Shown here one piece after another: positions 1 through 7,960 of a stretch of 34,874 nt of DNA. Under the pieces are notes generated by a model, which had not been told where the DNA came from, searched no databases, and saw only the letters and a list, made by a program, of their open reading frames with translations. Source of the DNA: Sulfobacillus benefaciens (GTDB lineage Bacteria; Bacillota; Sulfobacillia; Sulfobacillales; Sulfobacillaceae). The position numbers were made by a program, and so were the translations under genes. Location of the stretch: positions 1 through 34,874 of the forward strand of contig PXYT01000050.1 in assembly GCA_003023725.1 (NCBI GenBank), written 5' to 3'. Positions within the stretch are counted from its first letter, which is position 1. The number at the start of each line of letters is the position of its first letter.

Positions 1-448
1 TGCCCATCTCCATCCTAAAAGCGGATAACTCTACTTTAGCGGATGGGATTCATTCTGTCCAGCATTATTTTCCACGGGCGGGGTACTGAGCAGTTACTAA
101 TAAAGTGTTAGAGACAATTCATTCAGATCACAAGTCTTCGAGGGTTCGGCTGACCTTGTCGACGACGTTCGGCATCGTGGGTCCTCATAAAAGGGATTCT
201 CGATCCGGCGCAGTGTCAAATTTCAGTTGTTCCGGCAAAGTGTCTGGCATTGGGTAAGTATCATCCGTCATGCTTTTGCTGTGTAGCCCAAGGCTCGGCT
301 GCTGGCAGTGTCAGGCCATCAACAACCGAGAGGTCCCGTCCTGGCAAAGGAATAGGCAGAGCCATAATCAAACGAAATTCACCGGATCTCAATTTGCACG
401 TCCGTGATCTCAACGGTGTTTTTGGTGGCAAGAACACGGGATCCGGCC
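1..448. other. Intergenic region with possible decayed coding traces
   Basis: No gene here can be supported. On the minus strand just past the ddl stop, coding-like peptides sit in different frames: one ends at about 377 with VEITDVQIEIR and another (GTG at 452 to 261) contains MALPIPLPGRDLSVVDGL. Neither has a proper start and full length. This could be an old leftward gene broken by frameshifts, or chance. A promoter-like pair at 33-61 points leftward out of the window. Confidence 0.35.
33..61 (-). promoter_or_regulatory. Possible leftward sigma-A type promoter
   Basis: Read on the minus strand: TGGACA (61-56), a 17-base spacer, then TAAAGT (38-33). The match to consensus is 5/6 and 4/6. 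It would drive a gene lying left of the window. No experimental support, and nothing downstream can be seen. Confidence 0.35.
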
Positions 449-1486
449 TCACTCCAAGGTTTTCATGGCACGATTCACCAAGCGTCTCATTAGCTGGGGA
501 AACTCCAAACCCGCGGCTTTAGCGGCTTTCGGTAACAAGGAATTCGGGGTCATCCCAGGGATGGTATTAACTTCGAGGATAATAGGACCTTCGGGTGTAA
601 GGATAAAATCACTGCGCGAGAATCCCCGGCAACCCAGAATGTGATGAGCTCGTACGGCCAAATCCTGGATACGCCGGGAATTTTTCTGGTCAATATCCGC
701 TGGGCATATTTCATCCGATCCTTCATCGGCATATTTCGACGTAAAGTCGAAGAACTGCCCAGCACGGGGAATGATTTCGACAACAGGCAATGGCATTGTG
801 GTGTCGTCGTCATCTTCCAAAACTGCACAGGTTAACTCCCGCCCGAGTAGCTTCTTTTCCACCAACAGAGGCACATTGCCTGCTAGATGTTGTTCCAAAG
901 CCTGCTGTAATTGTTCCCGATTATCCGCCATATGAATGCCAATGCTGGACCCTCCCTCGTTCGGTTTAACCACCAAGGGATAACCGAGCCGTGTCTCGAT
1001 TTGAGGAATCAGTCGACTGATCGATTCAGTCTTGCTGGGCACAATATAGAACTCATGAGCAGTGGGAAGCCGGTGAAACTGGAAGAGTTCCTTGGAACGA
1101 TGTTTGTTCATAGCCAGGGCCGAGGCCAGTGCCCCGCTACCAGTATAGGGGATATGCAAAGCGTCTAGGACGGCCTGAATTGTACCGTCTTCCCCAAAAG
1201 TTCCGTGCAGAGCGATAAAAACGACGTCAGCATCCTCTAACAGATCTAAGCCTTGAAGTGTGGAACGGCGCGGAGGAGCCACATGCACCAGTGCGGAGGG
1301 ATGCATGGCATCGTTGGGTATGCTGCGCGTTTTTTCCCATTCGCCATTTTCATGAATGATGAGGGCATCGACATCAAACTCATTAAGACTCGTTAAGGCC
1401 TGAAAGACCACGCGGCCGCTTGCCATCGACACCGTATACTCTGACGATGGTCCCCCCATGAGAACCATGACATGCTCTTTGGGCAT
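449..1486 (-). CDS. ddl: D-alanine--D-alanine ligase
   Basis: ATP-grasp ligase that joins two D-alanines for the peptidoglycan pentapeptide, acting in the cytosol. The 345 residues are the usual Ddl length. Visible hallmarks are the N-terminal GGPSSE loop (11-16), HGTFGEDGT at about 94-102, the central VVKPNEGGSSIG nucleotide-binding loop, and the C-terminal EVNTIPGMTPNSLLPKAA with the Glu and Asn that bind magnesium. The ATG at 1486 has a strong AGGAGG about 7 bases upstream. A TATAAT box lies at 1524-1519 on the minus strand but no good -35 goes with it, so the gene may be transcribed both by readthrough and from its own weak promoter. It is the last gene of the leftward cluster. Confidence 0.95.
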   Translation of the reverse strand: MPKEHVMVLMGGPSSEYTVSMASGRVVFQALTSLNEFDVDALIIHENGEWEKTRSIPNDAMHPSALVHVAPPRRSTLQGLDLLEDADVVFIALHGTFGEDGTIQAVLDALHIPYTGSGALASALAMNKHRSKELFQFHRLPTAHEFYIVPSKTESISRLIPQIETRLGYPLVVKPNEGGSSIGIHMADNREQLQQALEQHLAGNVPLLVEKKLLGRELTCAVLEDDDDTTMPLPVVEIIPRAGQFFDFTSKYADEGSDEICPADIDQKNSRRIQDLAVRAHHILGCRGFSRSDFILTPEGPIILEVNTIPGMTPNSLLPKAAKAAGLEFPQLMRRLVNRAMKTLE

Positions 1487-1547
1487 AACAGCTCCTCCTC
1501 GTCCGAAGACTCCCCAGTATTATATTGTGCAACATGAAGACGACTCA

Positions 1548-1763
1548 CTAAAATTTCGGGTCCGCCACGTTCTGGGCAACACTCACCACACGCTTCACTG
1601 CGTGCTCAAAGGTTTTGCGGGGAATCATAATCCGATGTCCGCATTTTTGGCATTTGAGACCGAAATCAATCCCAGTTCTCGTAATAACCCACAACTTATT
1701 CCCACAAGGATGCGGTTTTTTTAATTCCACCACATCGTTCAAATGATACTGTATGGGTGCCAT
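1548..1763 (-). CDS. DUF951 family small zinc-ribbon-like protein
   Basis: A 71-residue protein of the DUF951 family, usually found near the origin in Firmicutes and of unknown function. It shows the family signature DVVELKKPHPCG near the N-terminus, then KCQKCGHRIMIPR. Cys20, Cys38 and Cys41 with His18 or His43 could bind a metal. It lies between mscS and ddl, 22 bases after mscS, and is probably cotranscribed with them. Its length and motif spacing look complete. Confidence 0.85.
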   Translation of the reverse strand: MAPIQYHLNDVVELKKPHPCGNKLWVITRTGIDFGLKCQKCGHRIMIPRKTFEHAVKRVVSVAQNVADPKF

Positions 1764-1785
1764 CCTAACCCATTCCCTTCCTGAT

Positions 1786-2544
1786 TTAGGCTAAATGTAT
1801 TGCGTGGCGATAAAAGGATTCGAGCACGCACTGTCTAATCCACTGGTCCACATCACCTCGGGAATCCGGTGTGGCCACGGCAGTTATCATCCATGACGCC
1901 GCCTGGTTGCCAAATGCGGTAATACCTACCAAATCGGTCTCTGGAACTTTAGCTCGGGCCTGTTGCACCGCCTCGTCCAAGGCCGTGCGCACCGCATGAG
2001 GATCCTCCGCCGCGGATACAGGGACAACGATTGTTACTGTTACCGAAGGCGCGTTGCGGCTTTGGTTTTGAACCTCCAAAATCAGGCGGTTCGGGATAAT
2101 AACGGTTTCCCCCGCCGATCCGGTGAGACGCGTAATACGTATTCCCACCTCCTGCACCTGCCCGGACAGACTCAAGGCAGGAAAGGTGACCGTATCACCC
2201 ACCCCAAACTGGTCTTCGTACAGGAGAAAAATTCCGGTCACTACGTCCTGAACAAGCCCTTGAGCTCCAAAACTAATTGCCAGGCCAATAATACCGGCGC
2301 CAGCTATCAATGACGCCGTCTGCACATGAAACTGAGCCAAAACCATGACCACTACGATGAAATCGGCAGTATACCGGACGACAGAGGTTAGGAGCCGGTA
2401 AAACGTGACGCGGTGCTGATTGCTGGCATTCGGCCCGCCTTCGAGCCGCTTGAACACTCGCGCAGCGATCCGGACAAAAATGCCTGCTATCACCAAAATC
2501 ACCACAGAACTAATGACAGCAGTGAGAAGTACAGACAAGTTCAT
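1786..2544 (-). CDS. MscS-family small-conductance mechanosensitive channel
   Basis: A 252-residue membrane channel that would open under hypo-osmotic stress to release solutes. The N-terminal half has hydrophobic helices at about 5-28 and 60-80. They are followed by the pore-lining segment with the Gly/Ala pattern AGAGIIGLAISFGAQGLVQD (about 96-115). The beta domain FGVGDTVTF and TRLTGSAGETVIIPN come next. It is a short MscS/YkuT-type channel. Its ATG overlaps the cvpA stop by one base, so translation is probably coupled. Confidence 0.9.
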   Translation of the reverse strand: MNLSVLLTAVISSVVILVIAGIFVRIAARVFKRLEGGPNASNQHRVTFYRLLTSVVRYTADFIVVVMVLAQFHVQTASLIAGAGIIGLAISFGAQGLVQDVVTGIFLLYEDQFGVGDTVTFPALSLSGQVQEVGIRITRLTGSAGETVIIPNRLILEVQNQSRNAPSVTVTIVVPVSAAEDPHAVRTALDEAVQQARAKVPETDLVGITAFGNQAASWMITAVATPDSRGDVDQWIRQCVLESFYRHAIHLA

Positions 2545-3110
2545 CAGAGAAATGTTCCTCCCGGTAATTTGGCAATGTGTCCAAATATTCCTGCCAGCGC
2601 CATGACGAGCTTGTCATGGCGCAAAGCCATACTAAGAGAACTGTGGCTGAGTAACGGCAAAGCCATGACGAGAGTTACCAACAGACCAACCAGTATGCCA
2701 TGCTCTGCGAGTCCTGCCACCGCACCGCCAATGTTATTCAACAACCCCGTAATACGCAAGGTTTTTATGACGCGGGTTAAGAATTGTCCTGCCAAACGCC
2801 CAAGGAATTCCACAGCTCCCACGATGAGCAAAAACACGAGAAGCGCCAACAGCACATGTACCAAATTATCGGCCTGGATAGTGTAACCGGGGACACTCGA
2901 GGCCGGGCGAGGAAGCAGACGCCGGGTCCAACGGGATATAGGCAGCACTGACATTAGGGATTGCGTCAAATAGGCCTGATATCGAATAGCTAAAAGAATT
3001 CCAACGATGTACCCAAAGAGAGTAAACAGCACGGTCACAAGACCGCGCCTGAGGCCGCTGACAGCACCAATAGCGATATACAGTAGGATAGCAATGTCAA
3101 TCCAGCGCAA
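2544..3110 (-). CDS. CvpA family membrane protein
   Basis: A 188-residue protein with four predicted membrane helices and the CvpA-like opening WIDIAILLYIAIGAVSGLRRGLV. CvpA relatives are linked to colicin V production or purine supply in other bacteria, and the molecular role is unclear. The TTG at 3110 is chosen as start because AAGGAGGA lies 7 bases before it and the hydrophobic domain begins right after. The open frame extends to 3257, but that part overlaps the upstream gene and is basic and non-membrane. Its stop overlaps the mscS start. Confidence 0.8.
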   Translation of the reverse strand: MRWIDIAILLYIAIGAVSGLRRGLVTVLFTLFGYIVGILLAIRYQAYLTQSLMSVLPISRWTRRLLPRPASSVPGYTIQADNLVHVLLALLVFLLIVGAVEFLGRLAGQFLTRVIKTLRITGLLNNIGGAVAGLAEHGILVGLLVTLVMALPLLSHSSLSMALRHDKLVMALAGIFGHIAKLPGGTFL

Positions 3111-3139
3111 TCGTTGTTCCTCCTTGTTTCGAAAGCCGA

Positions 3140-3508
3140 TTAGACCCGGTGACGGGAATATGGCCATAACCACAATATATAGGCGGTTAATAAAGCCAGC
3201 AATCCCGGGTCTACCCCGGCTCCTCCCTGAGACAGGGATAGTTTGGCAGCGATCCACGCGCCAATGCCAGTTATCCCGGCTACAAACAAGTCTTCAAGAA
3301 TGGCAATAAAGGGCCGGGGTTTCCAAAAGTAAATGCCAACTTCAACAGCTAAGTCCGCAATGACAAAGTCGCCAAAGAATCGAGCAATAAGGGGATCGGA
3401 CGTCATTGTTGCCGTCACTTGCAGCGCGATAATAGGAAGAACAATGCTTATAAGAATGCCAAAAACGCGGCCAACACGGCCAACACGTCGCGACTTGCGA
3501 TGTTTCAC
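3140..3508 (-). CDS. Small membrane protein, family not recognised
   Basis: A 122-residue protein with a basic N-terminus (KHRKSRRVGRVGR) followed by about three or four hydrophobic segments. No family is recognised. The GTG at 3508 is preferred because it overlaps the TPR gene stop as GTGA and has GGGCGAGG 6 bases upstream. The frame stays open to 3580, but the extra 24 residues would overlap the TPR gene. The translational overlap ties it to the TPR gene and CvpA in one operon. Confidence 0.65.
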   Translation of the reverse strand: MKHRKSRRVGRVGRVFGILISIVLPIIALQVTATMTSDPLIARFFGDFVIADLAVEVGIYFWKPRPFIAILEDLFVAGITGIGAWIAAKLSLSQGGAGVDPGLLALLTAYILWLWPYSRHRV

Positions 3509-4107
3509 AGTTTGCCTCGCCCTAACAGCCATATTGCCAAAACAACCCCCAAAATAATCCAAATCCATTGACGCAGCCAAAGACGGGTACGGTGCGGCGA
3601 TACCTTCTCGCCTTGTTCTTGATTAGGTATTCTCGGAGTCTGCCTCGTTCTCAGTTGCCGTGTTTCAAGTCTTTGTGATCGTTTGAGATGGGCTACAGAG
3701 GGTGCTATACGACCCATACGACGGTACGCAATAGCGAGGTTGCGGTGGGCCGGCGGATACTCCGGATCAGTTTGTAGGGCCAACGTATAATGTTTTATCG
3801 CCTCGTCAAGTTGTCCCCGTTCCAAATAGATATTTCCTAGGTTCGTCAAAGATGGCACATGACGAGCCTCTTTGGACAAAGCGAAGAGAAAATATTTTTC
3901 TGCTTTACCCAGTTGACCTGTTTCGGCATACATCACCCCTAACTTGTTATACCCTTCCGGGCGGTCGGGATACTCGTCCATAATACGGTTGAAAATTTCT
4001 GTGGCCTCCTGACGGTTACCCGATTCCCATGCTTGCGTTCCTTCGGCTAACCATAACTGGCCCTCGTGATCCCAAGTTTTTGTGCCCGTACTGTTTGAGT
4101 TATTCAC
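3505..4107 (-). CDS. TPR-repeat protein with C-terminal membrane anchor
   Basis: A 200-residue protein. Residues about 18-150 form three to four tetratricopeptide repeats, with units such as PEGYNKLGVMYAETGQLGKAEKYF and PSLTNLGNIYLERGQLDEAI. TPRs act as protein-protein scaffolds. A basic linker is followed by one hydrophobic helix (WIWIILGVVLAIWLLG, about 182-197). The likely topology is therefore tail-anchored with TPRs in the cytosol. The GTG start at 4107 overlaps the stop of the YkvI-like gene. Its partner is unknown; the neighbours are membrane proteins. Confidence 0.85.
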   Translation of the reverse strand: MNNSNSTGTKTWDHEGQLWLAEGTQAWESGNRQEATEIFNRIMDEYPDRPEGYNKLGVMYAETGQLGKAEKYFLFALSKEARHVPSLTNLGNIYLERGQLDEAIKHYTLALQTDPEYPPAHRNLAIAYRRMGRIAPSVAHLKRSQRLETRQLRTRQTPRIPNQEQGEKVSPHRTRLWLRQWIWIILGVVLAIWLLGRGKL

Positions 4108-5093
4108 GGTCTTTCATTCTCTCCCCTTGCTGAAAGGAACAATGGTAACCACAATATGACGGCTAAGGATCCCATGACAGGATAAAGATGACCGACGAGT
4201 ACGCGGAAACTCCCCTGGGGGAATATCAGTGTCAGAAGCAACGCCGGCAACAAGGATTTGCCATAACGCTGGCGAAATACAAACACGATACTTAGGCCGG
4301 TAGTCAATAGAGCCAGCCATAGACTGGCCGCATAGAAAATGCCAAAGGACGAATGGATCCGAAAAGCTGCGACCACCATCGGTAAATTCGTGAGCGGCTC
4401 GAGACCCCTGAGTATCCGGTGTTCAGTGAACAACAACGTCCCAAGGATCATAGCGCCGATAACGGAAGCGATCCAGGCTTCCCTTTGTGAACGTGTTTGG
4501 TTTCCGAGGCCCAGTAAGACCATGGCAGCCGTAAATAAATTATACGACACATAAAGGATGGCTGACAAAAGCCAAAACCAAGAATGTATCTTTTCTTGGC
4601 TCTGTAAATGGATGGGATGGACCAAGAGACTCGTCATCACGATTATCGTAACGAGACAGGGCACAACCACCAGATTGACTCTGGTTATGCCGGTAGAACT
4701 TGAATAGCTTAGCAAGAGAGTCGTGCCCAGAGTAACGAATCGTCCAGCCCAGGAGGTTACCCCAAAACCGGCCAGGGTACTTGCTCCGCCGGAAGTGCAC
4801 ACGATGAGTCCTAGAATGAGAAACGCATCGGTCATTCCTTCAAAGATTTTCGCCATTTGAGAAGGGTAGGTGTGCGCAAGAAGTGTACCAAAATTGTCCA
4901 TTCCTTCTCGACCTCTGTCAAGGGCTACCCCTCCCGCCACTGCAAAAATTGCAGTGGCTACCAGAATCCCCCATATCCCGTTAGATCCAAAACGGCTAAA
5001 GAAATACCAAACTTCCTGACCGCTTGCAAAACCGGCGCCAATCACGGTCCCAACATAGGCCAGCGCGATGCTCAGGATTACGGGAATTCGCAT
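4104..5093 (-). CDS. YkvI-like APC-superfamily membrane transporter
   Basis: A 329-residue integral membrane protein with about ten hydrophobic helices. The N-terminal helix carries GAGFASGQE (19-27), which is characteristic of YkvI-type proteins of the amino acid/sodium symporter superfamily. The substrate is unknown. The ATG at 5093 follows repeated AGGAGG sequences, a very strong ribosome binding site. It is the first gene of the leftward cluster, divergent from yyaC across 74 bases that must hold both promoters. Confidence 0.8.
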   Translation of the reverse strand: MRIPVILSIALAYVGTVIGAGFASGQEVWYFFSRFGSNGIWGILVATAIFAVAGGVALDRGREGMDNFGTLLAHTYPSQMAKIFEGMTDAFLILGLIVCTSGGASTLAGFGVTSWAGRFVTLGTTLLLSYSSSTGITRVNLVVVPCLVTIIVMTSLLVHPIHLQSQEKIHSWFWLLSAILYVSYNLFTAAMVLLGLGNQTRSQREAWIASVIGAMILGTLLFTEHRILRGLEPLTNLPMVVAAFRIHSSFGIFYAASLWLALLTTGLSIVFVFRQRYGKSLLPALLLTLIFPQGSFRVLVGHLYPVMGSLAVILWLPLFLSARGENERP

Positions 5094-5167
5094 AGATTTC
5101 CTCCTCCTCCTAGTACATCTATGCCGTGAGTTGGATAAAATAGTCTTAGAGATGTGGGGGGAGCTGT

Positions 5168-5734
5168 GTGGCGGATATTGTAGGAGTCAATCGAACGTCA
5201 GGGGGTTACCAGGAAAAGAGGGTTCCCTACGATGCACCGGACGCGGTTCTGGAACTAAGCGCCGCTCTTAAATGGCTGTGGCGTCGTGAAGGTTTGCCGG
5301 AAACGGTGCTGTGTATCGGCACAGACAGGTCCACCGGAGATGCCTTGGGGCCGGTCGTAGGGAGCACTTTGAGTCAGCGGCGACTGGGTCCTATTCGGGT
5401 GTTGGGAACTTTGGAGGACCCGGTCCACGCAGCCAATCTTGGTGATTATATACGATCTTTTCCGGCCTTGCTAACAACTCGTGTATTCGCCATTGACGCT
5501 TCTTTAGGACGGTTGCCGGACGTAGGAATGGTAACCGCGGCACTTGGCCCGTTGAAGCCGGGTGCAGGGGTTAATAAACAGTTGCCGGCGTTGGGCCGTT
5601 ATCATTTGACCGGTACAGTCAATGTGGGAGGATTCATGGAGTTCTTTGTGTTACAGAACACACGTCTTAACGTGGTAATGAAAATGGCCTCCTGTATCTC
5701 GGAGGCCTTCATTCAAAGTTTGGGTCTAAGTTAA
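5168..5734 (+). CDS. yyaC: Spore protease YyaC-like protein
   Basis: A 188-residue protein of the YyaC family, related to the germination protease GPR and found in endospore formers near the origin. The signature CIGTDRSTGDALGP spans about 49-62. AIDASLGRLPDVG and the Gly-rich TGTVNVGGFMEFF follow. The GTG start has GGGGGGAG just upstream. It is the only rightward gene among leftward neighbours. Its stop TAA (5732-5734) overlaps the stop of the opposing DUF4446 gene, leaving no room for a separate terminator. Its presence supports a spore-forming host. Confidence 0.9.
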   Translation: MADIVGVNRTSGGYQEKRVPYDAPDAVLELSAALKWLWRREGLPETVLCIGTDRSTGDALGPVVGSTLSQRRLGPIRVLGTLEDPVHAANLGDYIRSFPALLTTRVFAIDASLGRLPDVGMVTAALGPLKPGAGVNKQLPALGRYHLTGTVNVGGFMEFFVLQNTRLNVVMKMASCISEAFIQSLGLS

Positions 5735-6249
5735 GAAGAGGTTTCCGCAGGGTGGGAATCCTTGGGTAGGCGCGTGGTGGCAGCCAAGTCAATGGCACTG
5801 CGTTCCTCCTGGCTTAGAGCGTAACGACTGTCCCGTTTTATTACGGGCTTGGCGTAGAGCCGAACTTCGTTGCGTCCCCAAAGACTTGTCATCACAACTC
5901 CGTCTCCGTATTCATTTAAAAGGGCGAGAGAAAAAGATAGGTCGGCGCCGGTATCGTCGAAGGGATTAAAGCGGACTAAACCGAATTTGCTTAATGTCTG
6001 TGCTTGTTTGCTTTCCAGCAGTGACAATCGCTGGTCAAACTCGGACGCAGCTTGTTTCGCGGTGGCTGCTTCGTCATATGTTTTGGCTAAAGATTCTTCG
6101 ATGTTTATTCCTCCCCCCCGGAGTACTCGTGTTATTCGCCGCTTGACTCGGGAAGCGGACGACCATGACAGAATGGCAACAATGAGAGAAACAAGCGCGA
6201 TGATAAGACTCGAAATCATAACTACGTTCACAGGCAAACCGGATAACAT
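5731..6249 (-). CDS. DUF4446 family membrane-anchored protein
   Basis: A 172-residue protein of unknown function, commonly encoded near parB in Firmicutes. The order is an N-terminal membrane helix, a coiled-coil linker (about residues 45-85), then the conserved FGLVRFNPFDDTGADLSFSLALLN and YAKPVIKRDSRYALSQEE core. The ATG at 6249 is preferred because GGAGG lies 7 bases before it. A GTG at 6267 that overlaps the upstream stop is the alternative and would add six residues. The convergent stop overlap with yyaC is unusual. Confidence 0.88.
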   Translation of the reverse strand: MLSGLPVNVVMISSLIIALVSLIVAILSWSSASRVKRRITRVLRGGGINIEESLAKTYDEAATAKQAASEFDQRLSLLESKQAQTLSKFGLVRFNPFDDTGADLSFSLALLNEYGDGVVMTSLWGRNEVRLYAKPVIKRDSRYALSQEERSAIDLAATTRLPKDSHPAETSS

Positions 6250-6263
6250 CAGGCTTCCTCCAT

Positions 6264-6965
6264 TCACAAGAAATATAAGCCGTGGGTTTTAAGCCAAAGC
6301 AAGAGTATGGGAAATATTAAGGCCGGCAACAAATTGCCTATTTTGATAGTGCCGTTCTCGAAAACAAAATTAATGCCGATTGCGGCTATCATCAGTCCGC
6401 CGACGGCGGTAATATCGGTCAAAAGAACGCCTCTTAGGACCGGCGCTAAATCTGAGGCCAGCAAGGAGAGACTTCCTTCGTACAAAGCGGTCACGACGGA
6501 TGCAGCGATGACGCCCCAACCAGCCACCGACGTCAGGATAATCGCGGTCGTTCCGTCTAAAACTGCTTTAGTGGCTAAAATGGTGAATCTTCCCGTCAAA
6601 CCATTTTGTAAAGACCCTAAAATGGACATGGCGCCGATATTAAAAATGAGTGTTCCTGCAATAAAACCCTTAGAAAACCCAGCCGTGCCCACACGGGATT
6701 CAGCCCATCGTCCGAATTGCTCAATTCGATCTTCGATATGAAGCCATGTTCCCAGTCCCAGCCCTAATTCGAGAGACAACAGGGTATTTATCGGATCGGG
6801 AAGGGGCCAAGCCATTTTGAATCCAATAAGTATAACCACTATGCCGATTACTCGCAGCGCCTGCTGACGAAAATCCGTACTAAACCGTCTGCCGCCGACT
6901 AATCCGATTAACGAACCCAACACAATTCCCAACCCATTGATCAACGCGCCCGCAATGTGCTGCAT
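6264..6965 (-). CDS. DUF554 family membrane protein (YqgA-like)
   Basis: A 233-residue membrane protein with about six to seven helices. It opens with GALINGLGIVLGSLIGLVGG and carries FNIGAMSILGSLQNGLTG, both typical of DUF554/YqgA, a putative transporter of unknown substrate. The ATG at 6965 directly follows one copy of a 16-bp palindrome (6966-6981). The arm of that palindrome also supplies the GAGG that could serve as ribosome binding site, so a bound protein could block translation start or transcription. It follows parB on the same strand. Confidence 0.88.
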   Translation of the reverse strand: MQHIAGALINGLGIVLGSLIGLVGGRRFSTDFRQQALRVIGIVVILIGFKMAWPLPDPINTLLSLELGLGLGTWLHIEDRIEQFGRWAESRVGTAGFSKGFIAGTLIFNIGAMSILGSLQNGLTGRFTILATKAVLDGTTAIILTSVAGWGVIAASVVTALYEGSLSLLASDLAPVLRGVLLTDITAVGGLMIAAIGINFVFENGTIKIGNLLPALIFPILLLWLKTHGLYFL

Positions 6966-6981
6966 TGTTCCTCAAGGAACA
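6966..6981. promoter_or_regulatory. parS-like palindrome, copy 1
   Basis: TGTTCCTCAAGGAACA has two 7-base inverted arms around CA. An identical copy lies 55 bp away at 7021-7036. The outer TGTTCC/GGAACA matches the outer bases of many bacterial parS sites (TGTTNCACGTGAAACA), but the centre is TCAA instead of ACGT. There is no T-tract, so it is not an obvious terminator. Identity as a ParB site is inferred from similarity and position next to parB. Confidence 0.5.
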
Positions 6982-7020
6982 CTCCTCTCACTTCTCCGGC
7001 GTCACACTTTCTCCAGCTAA

Positions 7021-7036
7021 TGTTCCTCAAGGAACA
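7021..7036. promoter_or_regulatory. parS-like palindrome, copy 2
   Basis: Same 16 bases as at 6966-6981. It begins directly after the parB stop codon (TAA at 7039-7037 on the minus strand). Two perfect copies in 71 bp with an unrelated 39-bp spacer suggest selected protein-binding sites. No further copy was noticed elsewhere in the window. Confidence 0.5.
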
Positions 7037-7960
7037 TTACACGACGAAGTCCCCCGAATCAGACCGAGAGTTTTCCTCCAAAATCTCCAGGATCCGTTCC
7101 AGTTCACTGACTGTGTGATACGGAATTTCGATCCGGCCTTTGTTTAAATCCCCTTTTAACCGCACCTTCGTTCCGAATCTCCGCCGCAACTGTTCCTCCG
7201 TGACCACTAAGTGCGTGTCGGGAGAAGAGTTGACCTTTACTTTGTTCGCTCTGGCCATTTCTGCTTCGGCCTGCGCCTCCAATTGCCTGAGGGTCCACTG
7301 CTCTTTCACCGCACGCGCCGCCAGTGTCATCCTTTTGGAGGGATCCACCGATAACAAAAACTTGGCATGAGCCACAGACAGCTTCTCCTCAGCCAACCAC
7401 TCCTGGATTTCCGCCTCCAGTGTAAGTAACCGCAAGTAGTTCGCCACGTGGGACCGTGATTTTCCCACTCTTTCTCCAATTTGTTCCTGCGTCCACCCTA
7501 GTTCGTCAGTCAACTTATGGTACGCCCATGATTCCTCAATTGGATCGAGATCGCTCCGCTGCAGATTTTCGACCAGCGCGACCTCCATCGCCTCCTGATC
7601 CGACATGTTTCGAATAATCACGGGAATACGGTCCATGGCAGCCCGTTTGGCTGCACGATACCGCCTCTCCCCGGCCACCAGTTCGTATCCGTCCCCAGAC
7701 GGCGTCACCCGTACCACAATCGGTTGAATGATCCCGTGAATACGAATGGATTCAGCCAACTCATTTAACTCATCCTCGGAAAAATGGCGCCGTGGTTGAA
7801 AAGGACTGGAACGTATGGCAGTAACGGGCACCTCATTCACCCGCGCTTTCTCGTCACTATGTATCCCTTCTGGGAAATTGTCCGAAACTGCCGCCTCTCT
7901 CCGCGGATTCTCCGGTATCAGTGACGATAATCCTCGTCCAAGACCACGGTTTTTACTCAT
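7037..7960 (-). CDS. parB: Chromosome partitioning protein ParB (Spo0J type)
   Basis: A 307-residue CTPase DNA clamp that loads at parS and with ParA segregates the origin. Residues 1-15 (SKNRGLGRGLSSLI) are the ParA-stimulating N-terminal peptide. The CTP-binding motif GERRYR is at 97-102, ENLQR at 131-135 and the helix-turn-helix at about 156-176 (TQEQIGERVGKSRSHVANYL). The C-terminal dimerisation domain has RFGTKVRLKGDLNKGRIEI. It overlaps parA by 8 bases, so the two are translationally coupled. A palindrome adjoins its stop codon. Confidence 0.96.
   Translation of the reverse strand: MSKNRGLGRGLSSLIPENPRREAAVSDNFPEGIHSDEKARVNEVPVTAIRSSPFQPRRHFSEDELNELAESIRIHGIIQPIVVRVTPSGDGYELVAGERRYRAAKRAAMDRIPVIIRNMSDQEAMEVALVENLQRSDLDPIEESWAYHKLTDELGWTQEQIGERVGKSRSHVANYLRLLTLEAEIQEWLAEEKLSVAHAKFLLSVDPSKRMTLAARAVKEQWTLRQLEAQAEAEMARANKVKVNSSPDTHLVVTEEQLRRRFGTKVRLKGDLNKGRIEIPYHTVSELERILEILEENSRSDSGDFVV

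Noticed and set aside
6966-7036. The two palindromes as transcription terminators
   Set aside because: Stems are short (7 bp) with a two-base centre and no T-tract on either strand, and both copies are identical.
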